In this document: in pieces, positions 27,573 to 36,843 of the stretch
Layout: every line of letters begins with the position of its first letter
Position numbering within the stretch: the first letter of the stretch is position 1
NCBI GenBank assembly: GCA_963698645.1
Contig: CAVORP010000001.1
Coordinates: 496,001 to 560,000 of the forward strand
DNA: 64,000 nucleotides
From: Ovoidimarina sp963698645
GTDB taxonomy: Bacteria; Pseudomonadota; Alphaproteobacteria; Rhodobacterales; Rhodobacteraceae
Direction: 5' to 3'
Notes under the pieces: generated by a model
What the model saw: the letters and a program-made list of their open reading frames with translations, nothing else
Databases searched by the model: none
Told to the model about the DNA's origin: nothing
Translations under genes and position numbers: made by a program

Positions 27573-28604
27573 TTACTTGCCGAAAAGATCCGCGGGTGGA
27601 ACCGAACTTTGCGGTTCAGGCAACCCAAGATGCGCCCACGCCTTGGCCGCCAGCATGCGCCCCCGCGGCGTCCGCTGGATCAGCCCTTGCTGCAGAAGAT
27701 AAGGCTCGATCACTTCTTCGAGCGCGTCGCGCGCCTCCGAAAGCGCCGCCGCGATGGTCTCTACTCCCACCGGGCCGCCGGCGTAGTTCTCCGCCAGTAG
27801 CCGCAGGTAGCGCCGGTCTGCCCCATCCAGACCCAGATGATCGACGCCCAGTCGCGTCAGCGCCCCGTCCGCCTGTGCCTTGTCGATGCGCCCGTTGCCT
27901 TCTACCAAAGCGAAATCGACGACCCGGCGCAACAACCGCCCGGCGATCCGTGGCGTCCCCCGCGCGCGGCGCGCGATCTCCCGGGCACCGTCGTCCTCGG
28001 TCTCGGCCCCCATCAGCCGCGCACCTCGTGTAACGATCTGGTGCAGCTCATCCTCGGAATAGAACTGAAGCCGCACCGGAATACCGAACCGGTCACGCAA
28101 AGGCGTCGTCAACAGTCCAAGACGCGTGGTTGCCCCGACAAGCGTGAAGGGCTGCAACTCGATACGAACGGTCCGCGCCGCCGGTCCCTCTCCGATCACA
28201 AGATCAAGCTCGTGATCTTCCATCGCTGGATAGAGTACCTCTTCCACTGCCGGGTTCAGCCTGTGGATCTCGTCAATGAACATAACGTCATTCGCCTCGA
28301 GATTCGTGAGGATCGCCGCCAGATCGCCAGCCTTGGCCAGAACCGGACCCGACGTCATCCGAAACCCGACGCCAAGCTCGCGCGCGATGATCTGGGCCAG
28401 CGTCGTCTTTCCAAGACCGGGAGGGCCATGGAACAGGACGTGGTCCATGGCCTGCCCCCGTCGCCGGGCGCTTTCGATGAAGACGCGCAGATTGGCGCGC
28501 GCCTCGGCCTGACCGACGAACGCGTCAAGCGTCTGTGGTCGGAGGGCACGATCGGCATCCTCGGGGCGTGGTTCCGGGCGTAGCGTGGGATCGGGTTCAC
28601 TCAT
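27573..28604 (-). CDS. ruvB: Holliday junction branch migration helicase RuvB
   Basis: AAA+ motor that drives branch migration with RuvA. The 343-residue protein shows the N-terminal LRPQTLDAFVGQ, Walker A GPPGLGKTTLA near residue 60, Walker B MFIDEIHRL, sensor 1 LVGATTRLG and the arginine-finger region PLRDRFG, followed by the winged-helix domain (YLRLLAENYAGGPVGVETIA). It starts 3 bases after ruvA. Confidence 0.97.
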   Translation of the reverse strand: MSEPDPTLRPEPRPEDADRALRPQTLDAFVGQAEARANLRVFIESARRRGQAMDHVLFHGPPGLGKTTLAQIIARELGVGFRMTSGPVLAKAGDLAAILTNLEANDVMFIDEIHRLNPAVEEVLYPAMEDHELDLVIGEGPAARTVRIELQPFTLVGATTRLGLLTTPLRDRFGIPVRLQFYSEDELHQIVTRGARLMGAETEDDGAREIARRARGTPRIAGRLLRRVVDFALVEGNGRIDKAQADGALTRLGVDHLGLDGADRRYLRLLAENYAGGPVGVETIAAALSEARDALEEVIEPYLLQQGLIQRTPRGRMLAAKAWAHLGLPEPQSSVPPADLFGK

Positions 28605-28607
28605 GTC

Positions 28608-29261
28608 CTAGCCCTTCGGAGCCAGAAGTCGAAGTGCGGCGCGGATCAACGCTGGCGTCTCGGCATCGGGCGTGTCGCCCAAGGCGCGGGCCACCGCGGT
28701 GGCCGCCTCGCCCGGGGAATAGCCCAGATTGGCAAGCGCCGAGAGAGCTTCGGACTGCGACGCGGCGTTCGCGGGTTGCAGTGCACCCACTGTGCGCGTT
28801 GAACCTCCGCTTTCGACAAGCATCGGTTCCGCCACCGACGCCGGCGTCATCGCCATGATCGCGGGCGCCTTGTCCTTCAATTCGTTGACCACCCGTTGCG
28901 CGATCTTCGGACCGACGCCCGGTGCAGCCTTGACCGCATTCCAGTCGCCCAACGCGATCGCGCGACCGACCCCATCAGGACCCAGCGCACCCAGTATGGC
29001 CATCGAGGCCTTCGCCCCGATCCCCTGAACACTCATGAGAAGCCTGTGCCATTCCTTTTCGACAAGGCTCGTGAACCCGAAAAGCTGCAAGAGATCCTCG
29101 CGCACCAGAAGGTCCGTATACAGCGCCGCCGCCTCCCCCACACCCGGCAGGCTCGCCAATGTGCGTTCCGAGACGTGCACGACATAACCCACACCACCGA
29201 CATCGATCAGCACGTGGTCGGATCCCCGAAAATCGATCCGGCCTGCGATCCGCCCGATCAT
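28608..29261 (-). CDS. ruvA: Holliday junction DNA-binding protein RuvA
   Basis: Tetrameric junction-binding partner of RuvB. It starts MIGRIAGRIDFRGSDHVLID (OB fold), has helix-hairpin-helix motifs around LMSVQGIGAKASMAIL and KAAPGVGPKIAQRVV, and ends with a flexible linker and domain III (ALANLGYSPGEAATAVA). Length 217. The start overlaps the ruvC stop by 4 bases, giving translational coupling. Confidence 0.96.
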   Translation of the reverse strand: MIGRIAGRIDFRGSDHVLIDVGGVGYVVHVSERTLASLPGVGEAAALYTDLLVREDLLQLFGFTSLVEKEWHRLLMSVQGIGAKASMAILGALGPDGVGRAIALGDWNAVKAAPGVGPKIAQRVVNELKDKAPAIMAMTPASVAEPMLVESGGSTRTVGALQPANAASQSEALSALANLGYSPGEAATAVARALGDTPDAETPALIRAALRLLAPKG

Positions 29262-29761
29262 TGCGCCCGCTCCACGGCTTTGGCGACCCGGCCCGCAGTC
29301 TGAAGGTGAAACGCATGGCAGATCGCAATGGCCAGCGCATCGGCGGCATCCGGACCCGCGATTTCAATTCCGGGAAGCTGCATCTTGACCATATGAGCCA
29401 CCTGAACCTTATCGGCGTGGCCAACCCCGACCACGGTCTTTTTCACCGCGTTCGGTGCATATTCCCCGACCGCCAGCCCAGCCTGAGCCGGGACAAGAAG
29501 GGCGATCCCGCGCGCCTGCCCCAGCTTGAGCGTGGCGGCACCGTCGCGATTGACAAAGGTCTGTTCGACAGCGGCGGCCTGTGGCTTGTACTCCCCGATC
29601 ACCTCGGTCAGCCCGATGTGCAGGGCAAGAAGCCGTTGCGCCAAATCGCCACTGTCCGTCCGACAGATCCCGTTGGCCACATGGGCGAGCCGCGACCCGT
29701 CCGTGTCGATGATCCCCCAGCCGAGGTTCCTCAAGCCGGGATCGATCCCCAAAACCCGCAT
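29258..29761 (-). CDS. ruvC: Crossover junction endodeoxyribonuclease RuvC
   Basis: Resolves Holliday junctions. ATG at 29761 gives MRVLGIDPGLRNLGW with catalytic Asp7. Downstream VEQTFVNRDGAATLKLGQAR carries the catalytic Glu, and PDAADALAIAICH the C-terminal acidic residues. Length is 167 residues. The in-frame ATG at 29848 would add 29 residues with no similarity. First gene of the ruvCAB cluster. Confidence 0.95.
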   Translation of the reverse strand: MRVLGIDPGLRNLGWGIIDTDGSRLAHVANGICRTDSGDLAQRLLALHIGLTEVIGEYKPQAAAVEQTFVNRDGAATLKLGQARGIALLVPAQAGLAVGEYAPNAVKKTVVGVGHADKVQVAHMVKMQLPGIEIAGPDAADALAIAICHAFHLQTAGRVAKAVERAQ

Positions 29762-30081
29762 TTTTGCCCTGCTCGTTCTGCTTTTGTCCCAAGGGACTAC
29801 CACGAAGCGAGGCACCTGCCAACGGGGAAGCAGAGGGACGGTCAGCAAAGCCGTCCGGGCAAGCCCGATCCCAACCTTGGCCGAGCCGTTGCACGAAGAG
29901 GCATGAGCCTAGAAATGAGGCGAAATTTTCATACTTTTAATAAATGGTTACGCGCTCTCGGCGGTATGCTTGCCCTGCATATCGGCAATGCAAAACCATG
30001 GCTTGCTTGCGGTCAGGCTCCGGATTATCTGCCGGGTCTGCCCAAGATGAGGCAGGTTTTTTGAACCAAGAGGACACTCCA
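29762..30081. other. Divergent intergenic region ruvC / DUF1127
   Basis: 320 bases without a protein gene. It must hold the ruvC promoter and the 5' leader of the DUF1127 gene. It contains two small overlapping inverted repeats, TATGC/GCATA (29965-29981) and TGCAT/ATGCA (29976-29992), and a terminator-like hairpin near its right end. The AT-rich patch at 29928-29946 (ATTTTCATACTTTTAATAAA) is the best candidate promoter zone. I could not fix -35 and -10 boxes with confidence. Confidence 0.4.
30038..30062 (+). terminator. Terminator-like hairpin in the DUF1127 leader
   Basis: CTGCC (30038-30042) and GGCAG (30051-30055) form a 5-bp stem with an 8-base loop, followed by G and six T residues (30057-30062). 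It lies on the DUF1127 coding strand, 20 bases before the ATG. An alternative CTGCC at 30029-30033 can compete for the same 3' arm. It may end an upstream small RNA or act as an attenuator. Confidence 0.45.
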
Positions 30082-30279
30082 ATGGCCACCTATGATCTGA
30101 ACCGCACGACTGCGGCAGGACACTTTTTCGGGGGTCGCCTGTCCGCACTGATTTCCACGATCGCCGAATGGAACGACGCTCGTGTAACACGCAAGGCCCT
30201 TTCGGCGCTCACCGACCGTGAGCTTGACGATATCGGGCTGGTGCGTGGCGATATCGGCCGGATCACGAACTTCCGCTAA
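30082..30279 (+). CDS. DUF1127 small protein
   Basis: A 65-residue basic protein with the DUF1127 core near the C-terminus: RVTRKALSALTDRELDDIGLVRGDI. The ATG at 30082 follows AGAGGA at 8 bases; the longer open frame from 29944 has no ribosome binding site and runs through the leader hairpin. In Rhodobacter sphaeroides a DUF1127 protein (CcaF1) binds RNA and is co-transcribed with stress sRNAs. Here only a terminator follows, and no repeated CCUCCUCCC-type loops are seen. A role in RNA metabolism or phosphate/stress response is family-based inference. Confidence 0.85.
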   Translation: MATYDLNRTTAAGHFFGGRLSALISTIAEWNDARVTRKALSALTDRELDDIGLVRGDIGRITNFR

Positions 30280-30310
30280 GACGGGATCCTGCCATCTCCC
30301 CCGAAGGGGA

Positions 30311-30350
30311 AACGGCCGCGACGTGAATGCGTTGCGGCCGTTTTCTTTTT
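30311..30350 (+). terminator. Rho-independent terminator of the DUF1127 gene
   Basis: AACGGCCGC (30311-30319) pairs perfectly with GCGGCCGTT (30334-30342), then the T-rich run TTTTCTTTTT (30341-30350). It lies 31 bases after the stop codon. A second small stem CCCC-GAA-GGGG precedes it. Confidence 0.88.
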
Positions 30351-30397
30351 ACTCAGAGCATATCGGACGGAAAGGACAGAACCGGCCGCGGATAGGA

Positions 30398-30742
30398 TCA
30401 GGGCTTCAGAAGCTGGATCTTGTCGGAAAGCCAGACCGTCAGCGGATCGGCAGTCATGACCCATGCGCCCGCGCGTTCGATCTGGGTGCCGGCCTGAAGA
30501 CCGGCGATACGGTCCTGATAGGCTGCAGTCCCGATTGCGGCCAGAAGGAAGGCCTTGAAACTGATCACCACCACCAGAAGGAACAGTCCGGCCCTCCAGG
30601 GGAGGCGCACCCGACGCCGCGGCGTCGCAACGATCAGCCCGTCTTCGGTCAGTGTCGGCACATAGCCGCGTGACATCTTCTGATGCTTGCGAAGAATCTT
30701 CTCAAGCCGCTTATCGAAATTCTGCGTGTTGGTATGCGCCAT
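30398..30742 (-). CDS. Small single-pass membrane protein, unknown function
   Basis: 114 residues from ATG 30742, which has GGAGAG five bases upstream; in-frame ATGs at 30754 and 30757 lie before that site. The N-terminal cytoplasmic part is basic (NFDKRLEKILRKHQKMSRGY), then one membrane segment (AGLFLLVVVISFKAFLLAAIG), then a periplasmic tail. No named family recognised. It stands alone between the DUF1127 terminator and prmA. Confidence 0.65.
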   Translation of the reverse strand: MAHTNTQNFDKRLEKILRKHQKMSRGYVPTLTEDGLIVATPRRRVRLPWRAGLFLLVVVISFKAFLLAAIGTAAYQDRIAGLQAGTQIERAGAWVMTADPLTVWLSDKIQLLKP

Positions 30743-30852
30743 CGGGCTCTCCATCATGCAATCTCGGTGCCCCCGCCCGGGACCAGAGAAAGTTTCAACT
30801 ATAATGGGGCCAAACTATGGCAAACGTGGCAGGACTGCACGATTTCAGGCGC

Positions 30853-31727
30853 TCAGGTGTCCGATCGGGTAAGGATTAGCGTCGACCAGTCGACAATCTC
30901 CTGATGATCAAAAAGATTGAAGCCAGACTGTGTATAGATGCGGATGACCTCTTCAGCCTGCTCATTGAGAAGCCCGGAGAGAATCACATGCCCGCCAGAT
31001 GCAGTCATGCGCGCCATGTCCGGGGCGAGATCGATCAGCGGACCCATCAAGATATTCGCAAAGACGAGGTCAAACGGAGCAGCCTTTGCAAGATCGGGAT
31101 GGTCGAAACCCGCCGCCACCAGGCAATTCACACGACCGGTCAATTCGTTGGCCGCCAGGTTCGCCTCGGCCACTTCCACCGCAATCGGATCAATATCCGT
31201 TGCGAAATTCGGAACGTCCCAAAGCCGTGCGGCTGCCATTGCAAGCACCGCTGTGCCGCATCCGATATCGGCAACATTGCGTGGCGCAACCCCCTGATCG
31301 GCAAGCATGTCCAGCGCGCGCAGGCAGCCCAGCGTGGTCCCGTGATGCCCGGTCCCGAAGGCCATGGCCGCCTCGATCAGAAGCGCAATCCGACCCTCGG
31401 GCACCTTGTCCGCATCGTGACTGCCATAGACAAAGAACCGCCCTGCCTCGACGGGCGAGAGCTCGCGGCGGACATGGGCGACCCAATCCGTGTCCGGAAG
31501 CTCCGACACGACGAATTCCGCCGCTCCGAACGCGGCAGACAGTACCGCCAAGGCCGTCGGTCCGGTCTGTCCTCGAAATACGCGCCCACTTCCCAAAGAC
31601 CCGATCCGTCCTCGATCTCGAACACGCCAATACCGGTGGGTTCTGGCGCGGCGTTTTCTAGCGCCGCGGCCAGGGCCTGCGCCGGTGCTTCGCCCGGCAG
31701 GGTGGTGAGTGCTGTGAATGTAGGCAT
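30853..31727 (-). CDS. prmA: Ribosomal protein L11 methyltransferase PrmA (one frameshift)
   Basis: SAM-dependent trimethylation of ribosomal protein L11. The N-terminal substrate domain starts MPTFTALTTLPGEAPAQ in one frame up to YFEDRPD (about 31560). It continues as ALAVLSAAFGAAEFVVSELPDTDWV in another, with catalytic-domain motifs MAFGTGHHGTT, VADIGCGTAVLAMAA and FANILMGPL. The span of 875 bases is one short of a multiple of three, so this break is best explained by a one-base deletion near 31556. Corrected length is about 291 residues. Confidence 0.9.
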
Positions 31728-31759
31728 GGCGAATGATCCACGGGGGCTTTGCCCAGCGC

Positions 31760-32308
31760 CTAGTCGGCACGGGTCAGCGCGTCAAGCACCGCTTCGGCAA
31801 GGGTCGCGGCGTCGGGACCCGCATCAAGCCGGATGACAGGCTGTGGCAACTTCGCAAGCCATGCCTCGTGACTGGCAAGACTGCGCCCCGGGTTCTGCGG
31901 CTCGTCATAGCCCATCGCCCATTCCAGAAACCCCCGATGCGCCGCATGCAGGTCGCCGCCGGGCGCGATCCGGTCGCCGAAACGGCGGCGTTCGCGGGAT
32001 CTGAGGCGGGCAAGACGGGCCGCTTGCGGCAGCGTCAGAAAGACGACGTGCGTCACATGCCCCATCACCTGTGCGCCCCAACTGTGGAGCGATCCGGACA
32101 GAACCCAATCCGGGCGCGGCAGGAACAACTCTTCCATCAGCCGCAGGCGCTCTTCCACCGGCCTGGGCGTACGAAACGGCGGATCGGTAGGCAGCCAATA
32201 GAAGTCATCCGTATCGAATGCCTGGCTGCCAAGACGGTTGGCCAGGGCACGCGCCAAGGTCGAGGTGCCACATCCGCTGCCACCCGTTATGTGGATGCGC
32301 CGCACCAA
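31760..32308 (-). CDS. Small P-loop kinase, adenylate-kinase/FlaR-like
   Basis: 182 residues with Walker A ITGGSGCGTSTLA near residues 7-19, a substrate-site region AFDTDDFYWLPTDPPF, and a lid region LRSRERRRFGDRI. Similar proteins are annotated as AAA-family or DNA-topology (FlaR) kinases with unknown small-molecule substrate. It starts 6 bases before the msrA stop on the same strand, so it is probably co-transcribed with msrA. Frame intact. Confidence 0.72.
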   Translation of the reverse strand: MVRRIHITGGSGCGTSTLARALANRLGSQAFDTDDFYWLPTDPPFRTPRPVEERLRLMEELFLPRPDWVLSGSLHSWGAQVMGHVTHVVFLTLPQAARLARLRSRERRRFGDRIAPGGDLHAAHRGFLEWAMGYDEPQNPGRSLASHEAWLAKLPQPVIRLDAGPDAATLAEAVLDALTRAD

Positions 32309-32314
32309 TTCGGG

Positions 32315-32968
32315 TCAGGCGACGTCGACGCCGATCGGGCAGGTCACACCGGTGCCGCCTATGCCGCAATATCCACCGGGATTCTTGGCAAGGTATTGCT
32401 GGTGATAGTCCTCGGCGAAATAGAAAGTCGGCGCATCGATGATCTCGGTCGTGATCACGCCATATCCGGCCGCGTTGAGACGGTTCTGAAACTCTGCTTG
32501 CGCCGCTCGCGCGGCGGATGCCTGGGCGTCGGAATAGGTATAGATTCCCGACCGGTACTGGGTGCCCATATCGTTGCCCTGACGCATGCCCTGGGTCGGA
32601 TCATGGCCTTCCCAAAACACCTTCAGAAGTTCGGCATAGGACACTTGCGAAGGATCGAAAACCACGCGCACAACCTCGTTATGTCCCGTCTGGCCAGAGC
32701 AGACCTCCTGATAGGTCGGGTTCGGCGTATAGCCGCCCGCATAGCCCACCATCGTGAGATAAACCCCCGGCACCTTCCAGAACATCCGCTCGACACCCCA
32801 GAAACAGCCCATACCGAACATCGCTGCCTCCATGCCCTTGGGCACGTCCAACGTCAGCGGCAGGTCCGACAGGTAATGCGTCGCGGCCGTCGGGATCGGC
32901 GCGTCGCGTCCCGGCAGGGCAGACGCAGGATCAACCATCTCGGACTTCTTCTTCTGGAACAGGAACAT
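32315..32968 (-). CDS. msrA: Peptide methionine-S-sulfoxide reductase MsrA
   Basis: Reduces methionine-S-sulfoxide in proteins. Catalytic motif GCFWG is at residues 54-58 (Cys55). Further family segments are GYAGGYTPNPTYQEVCSGQTG, shortened here to its core YAGG...CSGQTGH, and HDPTQGMRQGNDMGTQYRS. ATG at 32968 gives 217 residues. No signal peptide, so cytoplasmic. A longer open frame to 33763 is noncoding shadow over the MFS gene. Confidence 0.95.
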   Translation of the reverse strand: MFLFQKKKSEMVDPASALPGRDAPIPTAATHYLSDLPLTLDVPKGMEAAMFGMGCFWGVERMFWKVPGVYLTMVGYAGGYTPNPTYQEVCSGQTGHNEVVRVVFDPSQVSYAELLKVFWEGHDPTQGMRQGNDMGTQYRSGIYTYSDAQASAARAAQAEFQNRLNAAGYGVITTEIIDAPTFYFAEDYHQQYLAKNPGGYCGIGGTGVTCPIGVDVA

Positions 32969-33024
32969 CGCGTCTCTCCTTCTTGCGGGCTTGTCGAAGA
33001 TATAGGGCCGAACCCCGCTGCAAT

Positions 33025-34254
33025 CTAGCGGGCAGTGGCAATCTGAGGCCGGGAGAACACGGTCTCGTGACCCGGTTCGGGATGTCGCGGGATCATCAGC
33101 GCCAAAAGCAGCGAAATCCCCGCCATGATGGCCGCCAGAATGAACACGCCACCCGGCGAGACGACCCAGAGATACCCAAGTCCCGCTGGCAGGAATACCG
33201 CCGCGATATGATTGATCGTGAAGGCGACGGCGGCGGTGGGCGCGATGTCCGCCGGGTCGGCGATTTTCTGGAAATAGGTCTTGAGCGCGAAAGCCAACGC
33301 GAAGAACAGGTGATCCAGCACGTAGAGCCCCGCCGCGATCGCCACGCCCCAACCCAGCCAGTAGATGCCCCCATAGGCGAGGAACACGAGGATCAGCCCG
33401 ACATATTCGAACGCCAGTGCGTTGCGTTCTCCGAAATGCCCAACCGCGCGGCCCATCAATGGGGCAAACAACATGTTCGCGATGAAGTTGATCAGGAACA
33501 GCGCCGTGACCTGATGCACTTCGAAACCGAAACGCTCGACCATCATGAAGGCCGCGAAGACGATGAAGATCTGTCGCCGGGCACCGGACATGAATTGCAG
33601 CGCGTAGTAGAGCCAATAGCGTCGCCGCAGGATCAGGCGCTTGTTCTGCGGATCGGGTGCCTCGAATTGGGGGTAGAACAGCATGCAGAACACCGCGATC
33701 GCCACCGTTGCCCCACCCGCCATCACGTAGACGAACGAATAGGATAGATCGAAGGTCTTCCACGTCACGACGAGCAAGCTATAGGAGAGAAGCGACGCAC
33801 CCGACCCGGCTGCAACGATCCAGCCCAAGACCTGCGGCGCGCGTTCCTTTTCGATCCACTGCAGCTGCAGCGACTGGTTCACGGTCTCAAAGTAATGAAA
33901 CCCGATCGACGAGATCATCGTGACAGTCAGAATGCCGCCCAGCGTTGGAAACCATGCCGTTACCGCGGTCGCGGCCCCGAGCATGATCAGGGCGACCAGA
34001 CCAAGGACCTGTTCCCGAATGAAGAGGATGATTGCAATCACGCCGACGGCCAGAAACCCCGGGATCTCGCGCACCGTGTGAAGCCAACCGATTTCGACCC
34101 CGGTGAATTGCGCGGCCTCGATTACGAAGTTGTTCAGAAGCGCAGACCACGTTGCAAATGCCAAGGGCATCGCTGCCGCCATCAAGAACAGCAGCGTGAT
34201 GGGCCTGCGCCAGAACGGAAACTGACGCGCCTCGTGGAGCGGGACCAAGCGCAT
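33025..34254 (-). CDS. MFS transporter, substrate unknown
   Basis: 409 residues with about 12 hydrophobic segments in two halves joined by a basic loop (NKRLILRRRYWLYY). The family is supported by topology more than by motif: the canonical loop 2-3 motif is not clear. C-terminal half shows FLINFIANMLFAPLMGRAVG. It lies 56 bases upstream of msrA in the same direction. Substrate cannot be predicted. Confidence 0.78.
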   Translation of the reverse strand: MRLVPLHEARQFPFWRRPITLLFLMAAAMPLAFATWSALLNNFVIEAAQFTGVEIGWLHTVREIPGFLAVGVIAIILFIREQVLGLVALIMLGAATAVTAWFPTLGGILTVTMISSIGFHYFETVNQSLQLQWIEKERAPQVLGWIVAAGSGASLLSYSLLVVTWKTFDLSYSFVYVMAGGATVAIAVFCMLFYPQFEAPDPQNKRLILRRRYWLYYALQFMSGARRQIFIVFAAFMMVERFGFEVHQVTALFLINFIANMLFAPLMGRAVGHFGERNALAFEYVGLILVFLAYGGIYWLGWGVAIAAGLYVLDHLFFALAFALKTYFQKIADPADIAPTAAVAFTINHIAAVFLPAGLGYLWVVSPGGVFILAAIMAGISLLLALMIPRHPEPGHETVFSRPQIATAR

Positions 34255-34336
34255 ATGCAGTCGATTACGCCCCGCCGGGCGCGAAGGAAAGCCTCAAGAC
34301 CTCGGGGCCGCATAAGCGCGGTCAGCAGATCGCGTC

Positions 34337-34537
34337 CTACAAGCTTGACGAGACAGCGACATTGCCGTGCCAATCCGGAAGATCACTGGGCTGCAATGGG
34401 CCGGGCGCGACAAAGGTCAGCGCCAACCAAAGCGCGACAATGAGCAACGATGGCCCGGCCAGCGGCGACAGGCGGGCCGCGATTTCCGAAGGCATTTCAA
34501 GAGACGAACTGCCGGTGACAACTGTAGTATGAGACAT
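34337..34537 (-). CDS. Small membrane protein, unknown
   Basis: 66 residues from ATG 34537, preceded by GGAG at nine bases. One hydrophobic segment, PSLLIVALWLALTFVAPGP, near residues 30-48. An in-frame ATG at 34588 is possible. It is followed by the MFS gene on the same strand after 82 bases. No family known; accepted on start signal and composition. Confidence 0.5.
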   Translation of the reverse strand: MSHTTVVTGSSSLEMPSEIAARLSPLAGPSLLIVALWLALTFVAPGPLQPSDLPDWHGNVAVSSSL

Positions 34538-34645
34538 GTCCAGGCTCCAAAGTAAGATACGATTTCTCCCACTCTCATAGCCCTGCATATAGAATCACGG
34601 AAACGAATGTTTTTGATAGCAACAATCAGGAAAGTAGATGATTGG

Positions 34646-36836
34646 TCAGTAGAAGCTTTGCGGATCGATATCGACCGACAGCCGCAGATCGCCCTTCAGT
34701 CGGAATTGCCCCACCCATTCCGTCAGGGACGCCTGCAAGGGGGCACCCTTCGCCGCCTTGACCAGCAACCGGACCCGGTGTCGCCCCCTGATGCGGGCGA
34801 TCGGAGCAGGGCGCCGGTCCAAAGACCTGTGCTCCGATCCGGCGAAGCGGCCCATCGCGTCGCGCCATTTCCGCGCCCAGATCGAAGACCTGCTGAACGT
34901 CAGACGCCGACAGCACGATCCCCGCCATCCGCCCATAGGGCGGCACACCCGCGGCCATCCTTTCGGCCGCTTCCGCCCGCCAGAATGCTTCCTCCTCGCC
35001 CGAAAGGATTGCCCGGATCACCGGATGTTCGGGCTGATAGGTCTGCAACAAGGCCACACCTGGCTTCTCGGCGCGACCCGCCCGGCCCGCGACCTGTTTC
35101 ATGAGCTGAAAAGTCCGTTCGGCGGCGCGCAGGTCCGAACCCTGAAGACCCAGATCCGCATCGATCACGCCAACGAGCGTCAGCAGCGGAAAATTGTGAC
35201 CCTTGGCGACAAGCTGTGTCCCGATGATGATATCCGCTTCGCCCGCCGCGATCGCCTCGATCTGTGCCTTGAGCGCGCGGGCCGAACCGAACAGGTCCGA
35301 CGACAGGACCGCGACCCGCGCCTCCGGGAATAGGGCTGCGGTCTCTTCTCCCAAACGCTCCACGCCGGGCCCCACTGGAGCAAGCCGGTCCTCCGCCGCG
35401 CAGGAGGGGCAGGTCTCCGGGATCGGTTTGCTCTCGCCGCATTGGTGGCAGACAAGTCGCTTCAGAAACCGGTGCTCGACCATCCGCGCATCACAATGGT
35501 CACAGCCGATCTGATGCCCGCAGGCCCGGCAGATCGTGACCGGGGCATAACCGCGCCGGTTCAGGAACAAGAGCGCCTGTTCGCCTGCATCGATGCGCTC
35601 CTGCACCGCGCGCGCCAACGTATCCGAAATCCAACGGTTGGAAGGCAGGGCCGCTTCCCGCATGTCGATGGCAGAGAGTTCGGGCATCACTGCCGCCCCC
35701 ACCCTTGCTGTCAATTCAAGCCGCTTATACTTGCCCGCCTCAGCATTGGCCCAGCTTTCAAGCGATGGCGTCGCAGAGGCCAGAACGACCTGCGCCCCGG
35801 TGATCGACGCGCGAAGCACCGCCATGTCGCGGGCGTTATAGAGAACCCCGTCCTCCTGCTTGTAGGAAGTGTCATGTTCCTCGTCGACCACGATCAGGCC
35901 AAGGTCCCGAAACGGCAGGAACAATGCGGACCGAGCACCAACCACCAACCCGGCCCCGCCTTCGCCCACCATCTGCCAGCAGCGGCGGCGTTCGGTCATG
36001 GTGACACCCGAATGCCATTCGGCAGGGCGTGCGCCGAACCGCTCTTCGACCCGCGACAGGAACTCCGCCGTCAGCGCGATCTCGGGCAGCAGGACCAGCG
36101 CCTGACGCCCCTTCGCCAGGCATTCCGCCACCGCCTCGAGATACACCTCGGTCTTGCCCGAACCGGTCACGCCCTTCAGAAGCGTCGTCCCATAGTCTCC
36201 GCTCCGCACCCCCGCGCGCAGGTCGACCGCCGCCGATTCCTGCTCGGGCGTCAGCGTGTAGCGCGACACACCGGCCTCGAGCCGGGGATAGGGCAGATCG
36301 CGGGGGCTTTGCTCTTCCAGCACGACATTCTGTTTCACGAGCCCCTTGATCACCGATGACGTCACACCCGCCTGTTCCGCCAACTCCCCCAAAGTAAAGG
36401 CCAGCCCGCCATAATCCTGCAGTGCCGCGATCACCCGCGCCCGGGCATCGGTCATTCGGTCCGGCCGTGCCGTGCCAAGCCGATAGACGCTGCGCATCGA
36501 CGGCGGGTCGCCGAGCCCCGGCGACCGCGTCGCCAGTCGCAGCATCGCGGACATCGGGGTCAGCGTGTAGTCACCGGCGCGGATCAGGAACTCTCGCATC
36601 TCGTCGCGCATCGGAACCGCATCCAGCACGCGGATCACCGACCGGACCTTTGAAAGGTCATATCCCCCCTCTCCCGGTCCCCAGACCACGCCCAGAACCT
36701 TGCGCGGGCCAAGCGGAACCTCGACGAACGCCCCGGTAAGACAGCCGCCCTCCGGGGCCCGGTAATCCAGCAGCCGGTCAAGCGGTTGGGTCGTCAGGAC
36801 CCCGATCAGGTCGCCTTCGTCGAATTGCCGGATCAC
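34646..36836 (-). CDS. priA: Primosomal helicase PriA (one frameshift near 3' end)
   Basis: Restarts stalled replication forks. Helicase motif I is GVTGSGKTEVYL near residue 222, motif II DEEH, and the zinc-binding region runs CRACGHQIGCDHCDARM to CHQCGESKPIPETCPSC. Motif VI QVAGRAGRAEKPG is present. The frame changes at about 34812-34814 (CCT read as CCCT). The other frame supplies APIARIRGRHRVRLLVKA and the normal C-terminus, ending at 34646. Span is one base over a multiple of three; corrected length is about 729 residues. Confidence 0.94.
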
Positions 36837-36843
36837 CGCGCCC

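Noticed and set aside
30280..30350. CcsR/cuckoo-type small RNA array after the DUF1127 gene
   Set aside because: Only one CUCCCCC-like stretch and a single terminator are present; no repeated CCUCCUCCC loops.
32969..33763. N-terminal extension of MsrA by about 265 codons
   Set aside because: It runs antisense-parallel over the MFS gene in another frame, and the MsrA domain with its normal N-terminus begins at 32968.
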